Source of the DNA: Methylomonas sp.
GTDB taxonomy: Bacteria; Pseudomonadota; Gammaproteobacteria; Methylococcales; Methylomonadaceae
Direction of reading: 5' to 3'
Assembly: GCA_026989715.1 (NCBI GenBank)
Contig: JALSIU010000184.1
Coordinates: forward strand, 1-18,010
Length of the DNA stretch: 18,010 bases
In this document: one piece after another, positions 8,236-16,673 of the stretch
How positions within the stretch are numbered: position 1 is the stretch's first letter
How the letters are laid out: the number at the start of each line of letters is the position of its first letter
Notes under the pieces: generated by a model
Database searches by the model: none
Told to the model about the DNA's origin: nothing
Seen by the model: only the letters and a program-made list of their open reading frames with translations
Position numbers and translations under genes: made by a program

Positions 8236-8276
8236 TCTTCCTTTGTCTCGGTGCAGAGGTAAAATTATAGTCCTAC

Positions 8277-8313
8277 GGTGGTGGGGCGTACATTCTTTTT
8301 ATACCTCACCGCC
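8277..8313 (+). other. Hairpin downstream of the cytochrome gene
   Basis: GGTGGTGGGG (8277-8286) can pair with CCTCACCGCC (8304-8313) over 10 positions, two of them G.U wobbles, with a 17-nt loop that contains TTTTT. A poor T-tract (TATTCAACTTTAATTATT) follows. It could stop transcription from the cytochrome gene, but it lacks a proper U-run. Confidence 0.35.
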
Positions 8314-8348
8314 TATTCAACTTTAATTATTATGAGTATAACTAAACT

Positions 8349-8377
8349 TTGAAAATCAAGGTAAGTCACTCTACAAT
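8349..8377 (+). promoter_or_regulatory. Sigma70-type promoter of the fused SpeE-like gene
   Basis: TTGAAA (8349-8354) and TACAAT (8372-8377) are separated by exactly 17 nt, each one or two mismatches from consensus. Transcription would start near 8384, giving a leader of about 30 nt before the ATG at 8416. This is one of the better promoter matches in the window. Confidence 0.6.
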
Positions 8378-8415
8378 ATAGCGTTCACTTTCGCTGTCCA
8401 ATATTGTTGCTTATC

Positions 8416-10668
8416 ATGTCCAATCCATCAAGTCGCTCAGAGCGTAGTCTTTCTCTGGTTTTATTGTTTGCAGGAACGCTTTTTATTAGTGCGACCCTGA
8501 TGTTTATTTTGCAACCACTTTTTGGTAAATTATTATTGCCTTTACTTGGTGGTTCGCCCGCTGTATGGAATACCTGCATGGTGTTCTATCAAATGTTGTT
8601 ATTTTTTGGCTATTTATATGCTCACTTTATCTCAACTCGCTTAGCAAAGTTGCGTCAAGTGCAAGTGCATGGTGCTTTTATATTTATTAGTCTGATGGCT
8701 TTGCCCGTTGCTTTGCCTGACAATATGATGCCGCCAACGGATGGCAACCCGACTTTGTGGTTGGTTTGGATATTGTTTATTTCGATTGGGTTGCCTTTTT
8801 TTGTACTGTCTACCACTTCGCCATTAATTCAAAAATGGTTTTCGCATGTGGGTCATCATACCAGCCATGACCCTTATTATCTGTATGCCGCCAGTAATAT
8901 TGGCAGTTTATTGGCTTTATTGAGTTACCCGTTTATTGTTGAGCCTAATATTGGCTTAAGCATGCAAAAATCTGCATGGAGTGTAGCTTATGTCGCCTTG
9001 ATTTTATTGATTTCCGGGTGTGCTTGGCTATTTTTACGCAATGGGCAAACAAGTGATAGTGAGGCAACACCAGCGACAGCCGAAGAGGTATTACCTGAAG
9101 CACCTACTTTACTGAATAAATTGCACTGGGCCGCCTTAGCTTTTGTGCCGTCCAGTTTATTATTAGGGCTGACAAATTTTATTAGTACGGATATCGCAGC
9201 TGCTCCTTTATTGTGGATTATTCCACTGACTTTATATTTACTGTCTTTTGTCTTGGTTTTTTCTGGCTGGGCTAAGCCAATTCATCGTGCTTCTGTTTTT
9301 TTACAGCCGATTGTGCTGTTGCCTTTTATTGCTTATTCTTTTATCAATCCTGCCATTTTGCCTTATTGGTTAGATTTGATTTTACATTTAACCGGTTTTT
9401 TCTTGGCGGTGATGGTGTGTCATGGCGAGTTGGCAAAACATCGCCCACATACTGCTTATTTGACCTTGTTTTATTTGATTATGTCCTTTGCTGGGATGTT
9501 AGGTGGGATGTTTAATACTTTTGTAGCGCCGTTTGTTTTTGCAGGCATTTATGAGTATCCCATTATGATTGTGGCTGCTCTGTTGTTGCGCCCTACAGGA
9601 CATGCTGAAGGTCATGAGACACCTTGGCAGTTATGGGGTAAGCCTGCCATTTTCCCTATACTGTTGTTTATTTTTGGTTGGTTGATTTATTTTCGTGTCG
9701 ATGAGTTAGGTGCCTATATGGATAATATTGGGACTGCTCTTATCTTGTTTGCGGGCTTAACGTATGCGTTTCGTCGCCAAGCAGTTAGCCTTGCACTCTT
9801 AACCGGCGTGATTATTTTCTTTATTGTCGGTTTGCGTACCTATATGTCTAATACTGTCTATAAGGAGCGAACTTTCTTTGGCGTGTTGTCCGTACGTGAT
9901 GCCGTTTTGCTCAATGAGCAGGGGCGGCCTGAAAAATATAAAGAGATATTTCATGGCACGACGAAACATGGTGCACAGCGTTTAGGCTCGCACGAGTTAG
10001 AACCGCTGACCTACTATAGCCGCCCAGGGCCAATGGGGCAGCTATTTAGAGCCTTTGATGCGGCAGATAAGCAATGGCAGGTTGCTGTGGTTGGCTTGGG
10101 GGCGGGGGCATTAGCTTGTTATGCTAAGCCGCAACAACATTGGACCTTTTATGAAATTGACCCCGTTATGGTTGCAATCGCCCAAAATACGCAATACTTT
10201 AGTTATTTAAAAAGGTGTACGCCGAAAGCGACAATGGTTGTTGGCGATGCGCGTTTATCTTTGCAAAAGGAGGCCGATGCAAAATATGATTTATTGGTGA
10301 TTGATGCGTTTAGTTCTGATTCTGTGCCGACGCATTTATTAACGCAGGAAGCTTTAAGGCTTTATTTTAGTAAAATAAAAGCCAATGGAATATTAGCTTT
10401 TCATATTACTAACCGCCATTTGGCCTTAAAAAAGGTACTTGCTGATCACGCCAAGCAACTACATTATGCTGCTTTGATTCAGGAATTTAAACCACAGCAG
10501 GATATACCTTTAGTGGTTGCAACCGACTGGTTTGTTTTGGCCAAAAATGCACAGACACTTGCCCCACTCTATAAAAACGGCTTAGGGTCTTGGCAAAAGC
10601 CTGCGTTATATTTTGATATGCAAGCTTGGACAGATGATTTTACGAATATTGTAGGTATTTGGAAGTAA
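8416..10668 (+). CDS. Membrane protein fused to a spermidine-synthase-like domain
   Basis: This protein is 750 residues from the ATG at 8416 (the frame also has a TTG at 8404, less likely). The first ~500 residues are strongly hydrophobic with many membrane segments, opening with SLVLLFAGTLFISATLMFILQPLFGKLLLPLLGG in outline (about 15-45), the usual start of the fused MFS/SpeE-like family. The C-terminal ~230 residues form a Rossmann methyltransferase fold like polyamine synthases: VVGLGAGAL (558-566) for the nucleoside-binding loop, YEIDP (acidic ribose-binding residue), GDARL, and VIDAFSSDSVPTHLLT (628 onward). That last motif replaces the catalytic aspartate region of true spermidine synthases, so aminopropyl transfer cannot be assumed and the substrate is unknown. 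It stands alone with its own promoter and a strong terminator. Confidence 0.85.
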   Translation: MSNPSSRSERSLSLVLLFAGTLFISATLMFILQPLFGKLLLPLLGGSPAVWNTCMVFYQMLLFFGYLYAHFISTRLAKLRQVQVHGAFIFISLMALPVALPDNMMPPTDGNPTLWLVWILFISIGLPFFVLSTTSPLIQKWFSHVGHHTSHDPYYLYAASNIGSLLALLSYPFIVEPNIGLSMQKSAWSVAYVALILLISGCAWLFLRNGQTSDSEATPATAEEVLPEAPTLLNKLHWAALAFVPSSLLLGLTNFISTDIAAAPLLWIIPLTLYLLSFVLVFSGWAKPIHRASVFLQPIVLLPFIAYSFINPAILPYWLDLILHLTGFFLAVMVCHGELAKHRPHTAYLTLFYLIMSFAGMLGGMFNTFVAPFVFAGIYEYPIMIVAALLLRPTGHAEGHETPWQLWGKPAIFPILLFIFGWLIYFRVDELGAYMDNIGTALILFAGLTYAFRRQAVSLALLTGVIIFFIVGLRTYMSNTVYKERTFFGVLSVRDAVLLNEQGRPEKYKEIFHGTTKHGAQRLGSHELEPLTYYSRPGPMGQLFRAFDAADKQWQVAVVGLGAGALACYAKPQQHWTFYEIDPVMVAIAQNTQYFSYLKRCTPKATMVVGDARLSLQKEADAKYDLLVIDAFSSDSVPTHLLTQEALRLYFSKIKANGILAFHITNRHLALKKVLADHAKQLHYAALIQEFKPQQDIPLVVATDWFVLAKNAQTLAPLYKNGLGSWQKPALYFDMQAWTDDFTNIVGIWK

Positions 10669-10669
10669 A

Positions 10670-10709
10670 ACTCATTGCTTCGGTATCAATGGAAGCAATG
10701 AGTCTTTTT
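10670..10709. terminator. Strong bidirectional Rho-independent terminator
   Basis: A perfect 12-bp stem, ACTCATTGCTTC (10670-10681) with GAAGCAATGAGT (10692-10703), has a 10-nt loop and is followed by CTTTTTG. On the minus strand the stem is followed by TTT from the stop-codon side. It sits 1 nt after the stop of the SpeE-like gene and 24 nt before the end of the convergent PilU-like gene, so it can serve both. Confidence 0.9.
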
Positions 10710-10733
10710 GATAGCGGGGGCAGTGAGGCGATA

Positions 10734-12158
10734 TTAGCCAAAATTAATTTTAGCTTCCAAATCATTGCGTGAGTCTGCATTTCTTAATGCTTCATCAAGG
10801 GTAATGCGTTTGGCCTTATAGAGGTCTAATAATGCATCATCAAAGGTCTTCATGCTTTTGCTACCACTGGTTTTCATGGCTTCTTTAATTTCGTTTAAAT
10901 CGCCTTTTAAAATTAGGTTGGCAATATGAGGTGTATTGATTAATACTTCAATGGCGGCACAACGTTTGCCTTCGGCATCAGGGATTAGACGTTGTGAAAT
11001 TACGGCATTTAGGTTAACGGCCAAATCCATAAACAGTTGTTTATGTTGTACATGTGGGAACATATTGATAATACGTTCCATGGCTTGGTTGGCATTATTG
11101 GAATGTAAGGTGGATATGCATAAATGGCCGGTATTGGCGAGTTCTAAAGCCGCTTCCATGGTTTCACGGTCTCGAATCTCTCCAATTAAAATAACATCAG
11201 GTGCTTCACGTAAGCTGGCTTTTAGAGCGCGAGCATAAGAGGCAGTATCGACACCGACTTCACGTTGGTTGACGATTGATTTTAAGTTAGGGTGCGAGAA
11301 TTCTACCGGGTCTTCAATCGTTAAAATATGGCCTGCAACATGCTTATTGCGGTGATTAATCATGGCCGCAAGTGAAGTTGATTTGCCTGAGCCTGTGCCA
11401 CCGACCATTAATAATAAACCCCGTTTATCCATAATTAGCTCAGAGAGTACCGGTGGCAGATTTAATTCTTCTGCCGTGGGAATCACGGAAGGGATTAAGC
11501 GTAGCACTAAGCCGATCGTTCGACGTTGGTAGAAAGCATTGACCCGAAAGCGCGCACTACCATCCGGCAAACTAATGGCAAAATCTAAATCTTTGTGCCG
11601 TTCAAATTCTTTAATCTGCTCATCATCCATAATGCGATAAGCGGCAGACTTGGTTAGCTCCGGGGTTAGCCGATAGGAGTCTAGTTCAACGGCGGTGCCA
11701 TGAATTTTGGTTTTAACAGGCGAGCCTGCGGTAATAAATAAATCCGAGCCTTCTAGTTCAACGATTTTTTTTAAATAGGGCAGGATGTCAAGGCTTTCTA
11801 ATGGTGCGGAGCCTAGCACATTAATATCAGATATGAGTGGCGCGTTAAATGTTTGGCGTTTGTCTAGGCTGATTAAGATTGAGAGTTGTTCATTTTTTTC
11901 GTTGACTTCAACAATAAATTTATGATTATCCAATAAGTTGCTGGCAAACCTTACTTTTTTTTCAATGGAGAAGCGTAATTTTTGGGTATCATCCGTTAGC
12001 TCCAATAAAATATCATGGAGCATGGCATTTGTCAGGATGGTATTGCCAACGGCTTTTTCTTGGTCTAATAAACGTAAGCGGGGAGCCGAGTCTGTGCCAA
12101 GGTATAAGCTATCGGCACTTTTTTCAATCATTAGCTTTATATAAGGGGTAAGATCCAT
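10734..12158 (-). CDS. PilU-like type IV pilus ATPase with an extra N-terminal domain
   Basis: At 474 residues it is about 100 longer than normal PilT/PilU. From about 121 it is a complete retraction ATPase: N-terminal domain (LDILPYLKKIVELEGSDLFITAG), Walker A GGTGSGKST (253-261), Asp box TIEDPVEFSH, Walker B DVILIGEIRD and His box STLHSNNANQAMERI. The C-terminal part (AIEVLINTPHIANLI, DALLDLYKAKRI) is closer to PilU than to PilT. Residues 1-103 resemble its own N-terminal domain again (MDLTPYIKLMIEKSADSLYLGT; later RFASN, KFIVEV against DFAIS, RFRVNA), so the protein has a tandem, diverged copy of the PAS-like N-terminal domain. It lies downstream of a normal-length PilU gene on the same strand, 147 nt apart. 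Expected role: hexameric cytoplasmic ATPase at the pilus base, powering or modulating retraction. No clear Shine-Dalgarno precedes the ATG. Confidence 0.88.
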   Translation of the reverse strand: MDLTPYIKLMIEKSADSLYLGTDSAPRLRLLDQEKAVGNTILTNAMLHDILLELTDDTQKLRFSIEKKVRFASNLLDNHKFIVEVNEKNEQLSILISLDKRQTFNAPLISDINVLGSAPLESLDILPYLKKIVELEGSDLFITAGSPVKTKIHGTAVELDSYRLTPELTKSAAYRIMDDEQIKEFERHKDLDFAISLPDGSARFRVNAFYQRRTIGLVLRLIPSVIPTAEELNLPPVLSELIMDKRGLLLMVGGTGSGKSTSLAAMINHRNKHVAGHILTIEDPVEFSHPNLKSIVNQREVGVDTASYARALKASLREAPDVILIGEIRDRETMEAALELANTGHLCISTLHSNNANQAMERIINMFPHVQHKQLFMDLAVNLNAVISQRLIPDAEGKRCAAIEVLINTPHIANLILKGDLNEIKEAMKTSGSKSMKTFDDALLDLYKAKRITLDEALRNADSRNDLEAKINFG

Positions 12159-12194
12159 CGATATTTATTTTGTGTCGTATTTTTGATGTTAAAT

Positions 12195-12219
12195 AAACGC
12201 TAGTGCGTGTTATTAGCGT
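12195..12219 (-). terminator. Possible weak terminator after pilU
   Basis: ACGCTA (12197-12202) and TAGCGT (12214-12219) form a 6-bp stem with an 11-nt loop, followed on the minus strand by TTATTTAAC. It lies about 85 nt after the pilU stop codon. The stem is short and the U-tract interrupted. The rest of the 147-nt gap holds only a small AATGC-TTTG-GCATT hairpin. Confidence 0.3.
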
Positions 12220-12305
12220 GGCAATGCTTTGGCATTCTGTTTGTTTGGACGGGTATTTTATGTCTTAATTTTATGCCAAGGTAGCAGTAAAAATAAATGC
12301 ACTTT

Positions 12306-13433
12306 TTAATCATCGGCATCGGCTAAGGATAGTTCGTTTTCTTGCCCGGTATCGCCCCCTGCTAGTTTGATTTGCAGGCGTAGTTCATTGGCAGAGTCTG
12401 CGTTTCTCAGGGCTTCATCATAGTTGATACGGCCTTCTTGGTAGAGTTCAAAAATAGCTTGGTCAAAGGTTTTCATGCCGAGTTCACGCGATTTTGCCAT
12501 AATGGGTTTCATGCCTGCAATATCACCTTTAGCGATTAAGTCTGAAATAAGAGGTGTATTGATTAGAATTTCAATCGCAGCACATCGCCCACCATCAACT
12601 GTTTTGATGAGGCGTTGAGAGATGATGGCGCGTAGGTTTAGGGATATATCTTGCATGAGTTTAGCTTGTGTTTCGGTGCTGAAGAAACCAAGAATCCGGT
12701 CAATGGCTTGGTTGGCGTTATTGGCATGTAAAGTCGCTAAGGCAAGATGGCCTGTTTGCGCAAACTCCAAGCCGAAATTCATAATTTCTTTATCACGAAT
12801 TTCACCTAAAACGATGACATCTGGGGCTTGGCGTAAGGTATTATGTAAGGCAATTTCCCAGTCGTCGGTATCAACGCCTACTTCGCGTTGCATAATGACG
12901 CAATTTTTATGTTTATGTACATATTCGATAGGGTCTTCAATGGTAATGATATGGCCGTAGCTATTTTCATTGCGATGGTCTAGCATGGCGGCCATAGACG
13001 TTGATTTACCTGAGCCGGTACCACCTACCATAATGATTAGGCCATTTTTTGACATAATCAGATCTTTTAAAATAGGGGGCAAGCCGAGTTGTTCAAAGTT
13101 AGGTATTTCGGCGGCAATAGTACGCATAACCAAGCCTTGCATACCTTGTTGTACATAAGCATTGACTCTAAAGCGGCAGAGTCCTGCAGGGGCGATGGCA
13201 AAGTTACATTCTTTGGTTTCTTCAAACTCCTTGAGTTGCTTGTCATTCATAATGCACTGAGTCAGAGCCTGCGCATCATTTGCAGATAAGGGCTGCTTAG
13301 AGACAGGAGTCATAATGCCCTTTATTTTCATTGCAGGCGGAAACCCCGCGGTTATAAAGAGGTCAGAGCCATCCTTTTCTAACATGAGTTTTAATAACTT
13401 TAGGATGAAGGACATCGCGTCATTTCTTTCCAT
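12306..13433 (-). CDS. pilU: Type IV pilus retraction ATPase PilU
   Basis: At 375 residues it has the usual PilU length. The N-terminal PAS-like domain opens LKLMLEKDGSDLFITAGFPP and is followed by ECNFAIAPAG and RFRVNAYVQQ. The RecA-like ATPase shows Walker A GGTGSGKST (137-145), Asp box TIEDPIEYVH, QREVGVDTD, Walker B DVIVLGEIRD and His box ATLHANNANQAIDRIL. The C-terminal pattern LNTPLISDLI, MKTFDQAIFELYQ, YDEALRNADSANELRLQIKL matches PilU closely. PilU works with PilT as an accessory retraction motor. No pilT is in the window. The ATG at 13433 is preferred, with AGGTG 5 nt upstream; another ATG at 13415 would remove six residues. It stands 88 nt after the DUF2288 gene, so it could be transcribed with the sterol-apt-fpg genes or from its own promoter. 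No convincing promoter or terminator was seen in that gap. Confidence 0.9.
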   Translation of the reverse strand: MERNDAMSFILKLLKLMLEKDGSDLFITAGFPPAMKIKGIMTPVSKQPLSANDAQALTQCIMNDKQLKEFEETKECNFAIAPAGLCRFRVNAYVQQGMQGLVMRTIAAEIPNFEQLGLPPILKDLIMSKNGLIIMVGGTGSGKSTSMAAMLDHRNENSYGHIITIEDPIEYVHKHKNCVIMQREVGVDTDDWEIALHNTLRQAPDVIVLGEIRDKEIMNFGLEFAQTGHLALATLHANNANQAIDRILGFFSTETQAKLMQDISLNLRAIISQRLIKTVDGGRCAAIEILINTPLISDLIAKGDIAGMKPIMAKSRELGMKTFDQAIFELYQEGRINYDEALRNADSANELRLQIKLAGGDTGQENELSLADADD

Positions 13434-13521
13434 AAGAACACCTAGGGTTGATTGTTGGGTAAATTATTCTTTAAGTTTGGTACAAGTGTTGTTGATTTGC
13501 AAGGCCTGTGAGTATTGTAGG

Positions 13522-13812
13522 CTAAATGTTTTGTACCAATATCCAAGGTTTGACGACAACCGCCCAGACGGTGCTGTCATTTTTTATCCAGTCGGCTGCC
13601 TGTTGGTCTGCTACTAGGTGAACATATTTATGTTGCATCCATTTTTCTACTCGTGTTTTGTCGTCTTTGGAAAAGGCATGAGCCACCTCCACTAAATCAA
13701 GTGTTGTATCAACATAAACGGCTAAACCTGCCGCAAAAAAGCGTTGGAGTTCTGACCATGCAATTTTAGAGGTTTCTTGGTTTACTTTGTCTTGGCTTAA
13801 GTCTTCTTTCAT
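13522..13812 (-). CDS. DUF2288 family protein
   Basis: This is a 96-residue cytosolic protein of unknown function. The sequence runs through ETSKIAWSELQRFFAAGLAV, VDTTLDLVEVAHAFSKDD, VEKWMQHKYVHLV, QAADWIKNDSTVWAVVVKPW and ILVQ, which follows the DUF2288 pattern over its whole length. I chose the ATG at 13812 since it starts just before the conserved region. The frame runs on upstream to 13899, inside the end of fpg, but that stretch is not family-like. It lies 67 nt downstream of fpg on the same strand and is probably the last gene of that operon. No signal peptide or membrane segment is visible. Confidence 0.8.
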   Translation of the reverse strand: MKEDLSQDKVNQETSKIAWSELQRFFAAGLAVYVDTTLDLVEVAHAFSKDDKTRVEKWMQHKYVHLVADQQAADWIKNDSTVWAVVVKPWILVQNI

Positions 13813-13879
13813 GTGTGTCGTTGTGTAAAAAGGGAAGAGTGATTTGTTGGTTCTGTGTATGCTTGGTAAAACCTGACAC

Positions 13880-14695
13880 TTAGTTTTGGCAAGTGCCACA
13901 ATACAGCGTGGTTCGCCCCGATTGTTTTATTTCCGTTAAGATTTTCTTGCAATATATGCAGGGGAGGCCTTTACGGCCATAAACACTTAATTGCTGTTTG
14001 AAATATCCAGGCTTGCCATCGCTACCGACAAAATCTCGTAAACTGGTGCCACCTTGGTTAATGGCAAGTGTTAGGGTCTTTTTGATTTCAATAACTAAGT
14101 GGTGATATTCGTTGGCAGAAATTTGGCCGGCAGCACGTGTAGGATTGATGCCTGCATAAAAAAGTGCTTCCGTGCAATAAATATTGCCTATACCGGTGAC
14201 AATGTTTTGGTTCATCAGGAATTGCTTGATGCTGACTTTGCGTTTGCGTGATATGTGATAAAGATAGTCGGCTGAAAAATCATTGCTTAATGGTTCAGGG
14301 CCTAGTTTGTTCAGTAATGTGTGCGTATTTGGTGTTTTTCCTAACCACAATACCGCACCAAAGCGGCGCGGATCGGTGAGACGTATGCCGCTTTGATGTT
14401 TAAAAAGCAACTCAAAATGGTCGTGCTTTTCAGGGGGTGTATCGGTCGTGATAATGCGTAAACTACCTGACATGCCGAGGTGAATCAGTAAAGTACCTGG
14501 GCGGAAGTGCAGTAGCAAATATTTTGCTCTACGGCTCAGGTTTTGCAAGGTTTGCTGCTCGATTAATTGCGGTAATTCACTAGGAATAGGCCAGCGTAGT
14601 TTCGGTTGACGTATAATGACCTTGCTAACGGTTTGGTCTTTGATGTGCGGTGTTATGCCGCGCAAGGTCGTTTCAACTTCGGGGAGTTCAGGCAT
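13880..14695 (-). CDS. mutM: Formamidopyrimidine-DNA glycosylase (MutM/Fpg)
   Basis: This 271-residue, full-length enzyme removes 8-oxoguanine and formamidopyrimidines from DNA in base excision repair. The catalytic N-terminus MPELPEVET is intact (Pro immediately after the initiator Met, then Glu), and the catalytic Lys (RRAKYLL), the DPRRFG loop, the helix-two-turn-helix (NIVTGIGNIYCTEALFYAGI) and the C-terminal zinc finger C-x2-C-x16-C-x2-C (CIYC...CGTC) are all present. It follows apt by 18 nt with no terminator between them, so it is probably part of the same transcript. No clear Shine-Dalgarno is seen, which fits coupled translation. Confidence 0.97.
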   Translation of the reverse strand: MPELPEVETTLRGITPHIKDQTVSKVIIRQPKLRWPIPSELPQLIEQQTLQNLSRRAKYLLLHFRPGTLLIHLGMSGSLRIITTDTPPEKHDHFELLFKHQSGIRLTDPRRFGAVLWLGKTPNTHTLLNKLGPEPLSNDFSADYLYHISRKRKVSIKQFLMNQNIVTGIGNIYCTEALFYAGINPTRAAGQISANEYHHLVIEIKKTLTLAINQGGTSLRDFVGSDGKPGYFKQQLSVYGRKGLPCIYCKKILTEIKQSGRTTLYCGTCQN

Positions 14696-14713
14696 TATGG
14701 GCTTAAACGGGGA

Positions 14714-15229
14714 TTAATAATGCAGTAAACTGTGTACTTCGTAATTGGCAAGTTTTTCTCTGCCTTGCAGAAAATCTAATTCAATAACAAAAGCCAGTGC
14801 TTCCACGCTAGCCCCCAATTTTTCTATGAGTTCACAGCTTGCTTTGGCAGTACCGCCGGTTGCGAGTAGGTCGTCAACTAATAAGACGCGGTCATTTTTA
14901 TCCAAGGCATCTGTATGCACTTCTAAGCTGGCAGAGCCGTATTCTAGGTCGTATGTGACGCTTTGTGCATCATAGGGTAATTTACCCGGTTTTCTGAGCG
15001 GAATAAAGGGTAAATTAAGCTCCCAAGCGACTAAAGAACCAAAGATAAAACCTCGCGCTTCCATGCCGGCAACCGCCGTAATATCGCGTCCTAAGAAAGG
15101 GTTAATTAGTTGATAGGTGGCTAAGCGTAAACTAGCGGGGTCTTTGACCAGTGGCGTAATATCTTTAAAGATGATTCCGGGCTTGGGAAAGTCCGGAATA
15201 TCACGAATTTTATCTTTTAGGCGTTGCAT
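14714..15229 (-). CDS. apt: Adenine phosphoribosyltransferase
   Basis: This 171-residue, full-length cytosolic purine-salvage enzyme converts adenine plus PRPP to AMP and pyrophosphate. Diagnostic segments are IPDFPKPGIIFKDITPL at the N-terminus, GMEARGFIFG, LPFIPLRKPGKLP and the PRPP-binding motif VLLVDDLLATGGTA. The gene starts only 6 nt after the stop of the squalene monooxygenase gene (TAA-GATAAT-ATG), with at best an AAGA as ribosome site, so its translation is probably coupled to the sterol gene. mutM follows after 18 nt. Confidence 0.97.
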   Translation of the reverse strand: MQRLKDKIRDIPDFPKPGIIFKDITPLVKDPASLRLATYQLINPFLGRDITAVAGMEARGFIFGSLVAWELNLPFIPLRKPGKLPYDAQSVTYDLEYGSASLEVHTDALDKNDRVLLVDDLLATGGTAKASCELIEKLGASVEALAFVIELDFLQGREKLANYEVHSLLHY

Positions 15230-15235
15230 ATTATC

Positions 15236-16618
15236 TTAGTGTTGAATATTTTTTCTATAAAATGAGCTAGGGCGTAGTTCATTAATGGCCAGTGGCTTAA
15301 TAATGCAAAAAGAGTCTTTAATAACTCGAAATACGTTGCTAAGGCTCATATTGCTATGTATCGACAAATTTTTAATACACAGTAATGACACACTAAAAAA
15401 GTGTTTGATTAATGTTTTAGGGTTTCTATTGAGACCTGCCAATAAAGTAATGGGGCTAGGGTTGTCTACTTTGTTGCTACCTTGGCGTAAATATTCAAAA
15501 ACACCTTGTTTTAATAAATCATTGGACATAACACCGTAAAGCGCATTAGCCATAATATTAACATTGGTGTTGGCATGATAGCGGTCTTGATAGTAAAGCT
15601 CTAGTTTTTCATGAATCAGTTTCGGGTCATTGAAATCAGGCATAGCAAGTAAATGGGTGCTTAGCAACAAGACATCATTGAATACCGCCGTTAAGCCGCC
15701 GCCGGTTAAAGGGTGACGCATATTCAGTGCGTCTCCTAGTAATACGGCTCCTTCTCTTAAGACAGGTTTGGCAGGCATATAATGATTAGGCATGACTTTA
15801 AAGTTATCTTCACGTATGGCATTGGCAAAGCATTCTGCAAACTCTTTGGGTAAAAACGGGGCAACTTTATCCGCTATATGAGATTTTATGTCTTCTTTTT
15901 TAGGGGCTTTATCGCCAGGGTAGTCAATGAGTAAGCGTGTTTCCGTACTAGAAATCGGATAGCAAATAAAAGGCGTAGGGGCAGATAAAAAGACATGCCC
16001 GTGGTGTGGAAAAGGTAGTTGACAGTTTTTTAGTACGAGGCCGATAAAAAATGAAGTGACCGATTTGACATTATTACTTAAATCTTTACGAAAATTGGAG
16101 AAAAAGCCATCACTCATAATAGTCAGTTTGGCATGAATCGTTTTGTATTTTCGTGTATGTTTTTCGCGATATTTTACGCCTGTGACGACGCCTTTTGCAT
16201 CTTCCATTAACTCTGATACCGTGCCATGAATTTGATGTACGCTGTCATTACTTAGCGCATCTTCACGAATTTTTTGTAAAAAACGTCCATTATGCAAACC
16301 AACGCCATGGTAGTCGGTTGCATCATTTTGATTGTAAGGGATGGAGAATTTTTGTTCATTTTGAAATAAAGCATAGCCGTAGACCGGTTGAGCATCAAAG
16401 CCTTCAAGTAATCGTTCTAAGCCCATTTTTTTTAAGGCTTCAACTGCTCCGGGTTGTAGTAATTCACCAACAATACGTCTTTTTTCAGTATATTCTCGAT
16501 CAATAAGAGCAATATTGATACCTTTTGAGGCAAGGTATGCCGCAATCGTTGCACCCGCCATACCGGCTCCGACAATGCAAATGTCATATAAATCATTATG
16601 TTCAGGTGATGTATTCAT
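15236..16618 (-). CDS. sqmo: Squalene monooxygenase (squalene epoxidase)
   Basis: This is a 460-residue FAD-dependent monooxygenase that converts squalene to 2,3-oxidosqualene using O2, the first committed step of sterol synthesis. The N-terminal FAD motif GAGMAG (17-22) is followed by the acidic ribose binder D40. The family signature near the C-terminal FAD site is clear: GDALNMRHPLTGGG with D296, preceded by MPNHYMPAKP. The C-terminal ~100 residues are hydrophobic/amphipathic without a sharp membrane span, consistent with membrane association, as in this family. It lies 55 nt downstream of the oxidosqualene cyclase, the next enzyme, and the two are surely a functional unit. An AGAAG about 7 nt upstream of the ATG may be the ribosome site. 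Other FAD monooxygenases share the N-terminus, but the C-terminal motif and the neighbour make this call firm. Confidence 0.93.
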   Translation of the reverse strand: MNTSPEHNDLYDICIVGAGMAGATIAAYLASKGINIALIDREYTEKRRIVGELLQPGAVEALKKMGLERLLEGFDAQPVYGYALFQNEQKFSIPYNQNDATDYHGVGLHNGRFLQKIREDALSNDSVHQIHGTVSELMEDAKGVVTGVKYREKHTRKYKTIHAKLTIMSDGFFSNFRKDLSNNVKSVTSFFIGLVLKNCQLPFPHHGHVFLSAPTPFICYPISSTETRLLIDYPGDKAPKKEDIKSHIADKVAPFLPKEFAECFANAIREDNFKVMPNHYMPAKPVLREGAVLLGDALNMRHPLTGGGLTAVFNDVLLLSTHLLAMPDFNDPKLIHEKLELYYQDRYHANTNVNIMANALYGVMSNDLLKQGVFEYLRQGSNKVDNPSPITLLAGLNRNPKTLIKHFFSVSLLCIKNLSIHSNMSLSNVFRVIKDSFCIIKPLAINELRPSSFYRKNIQH

Positions 16619-16673
16619 AAGTAATCTTCTTAATAGGCTTTAAGTGTTTAATTCTAGTATGAATTACAAATCA

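Noticed and set aside
10733..10756. Palindrome AGCTAAAATTAATTTTGGCT across the stop codon of the PilU-like gene
   Set aside because: It is AT-rich with no loop, so it cannot form a useful hairpin; likely a by-product of the coding sequence.
13813..13899. Upstream extension of the DUF2288 frame overlapping fpg
   Set aside because: The conserved domain starts right after the ATG at 13812, and the extension lacks conserved residues.
15285..15539. Plus-strand reading frame opposite the squalene monooxygenase
   Set aside because: It lies wholly inside a well-supported gene on the other strand, with no ribosome site or recognisable family.
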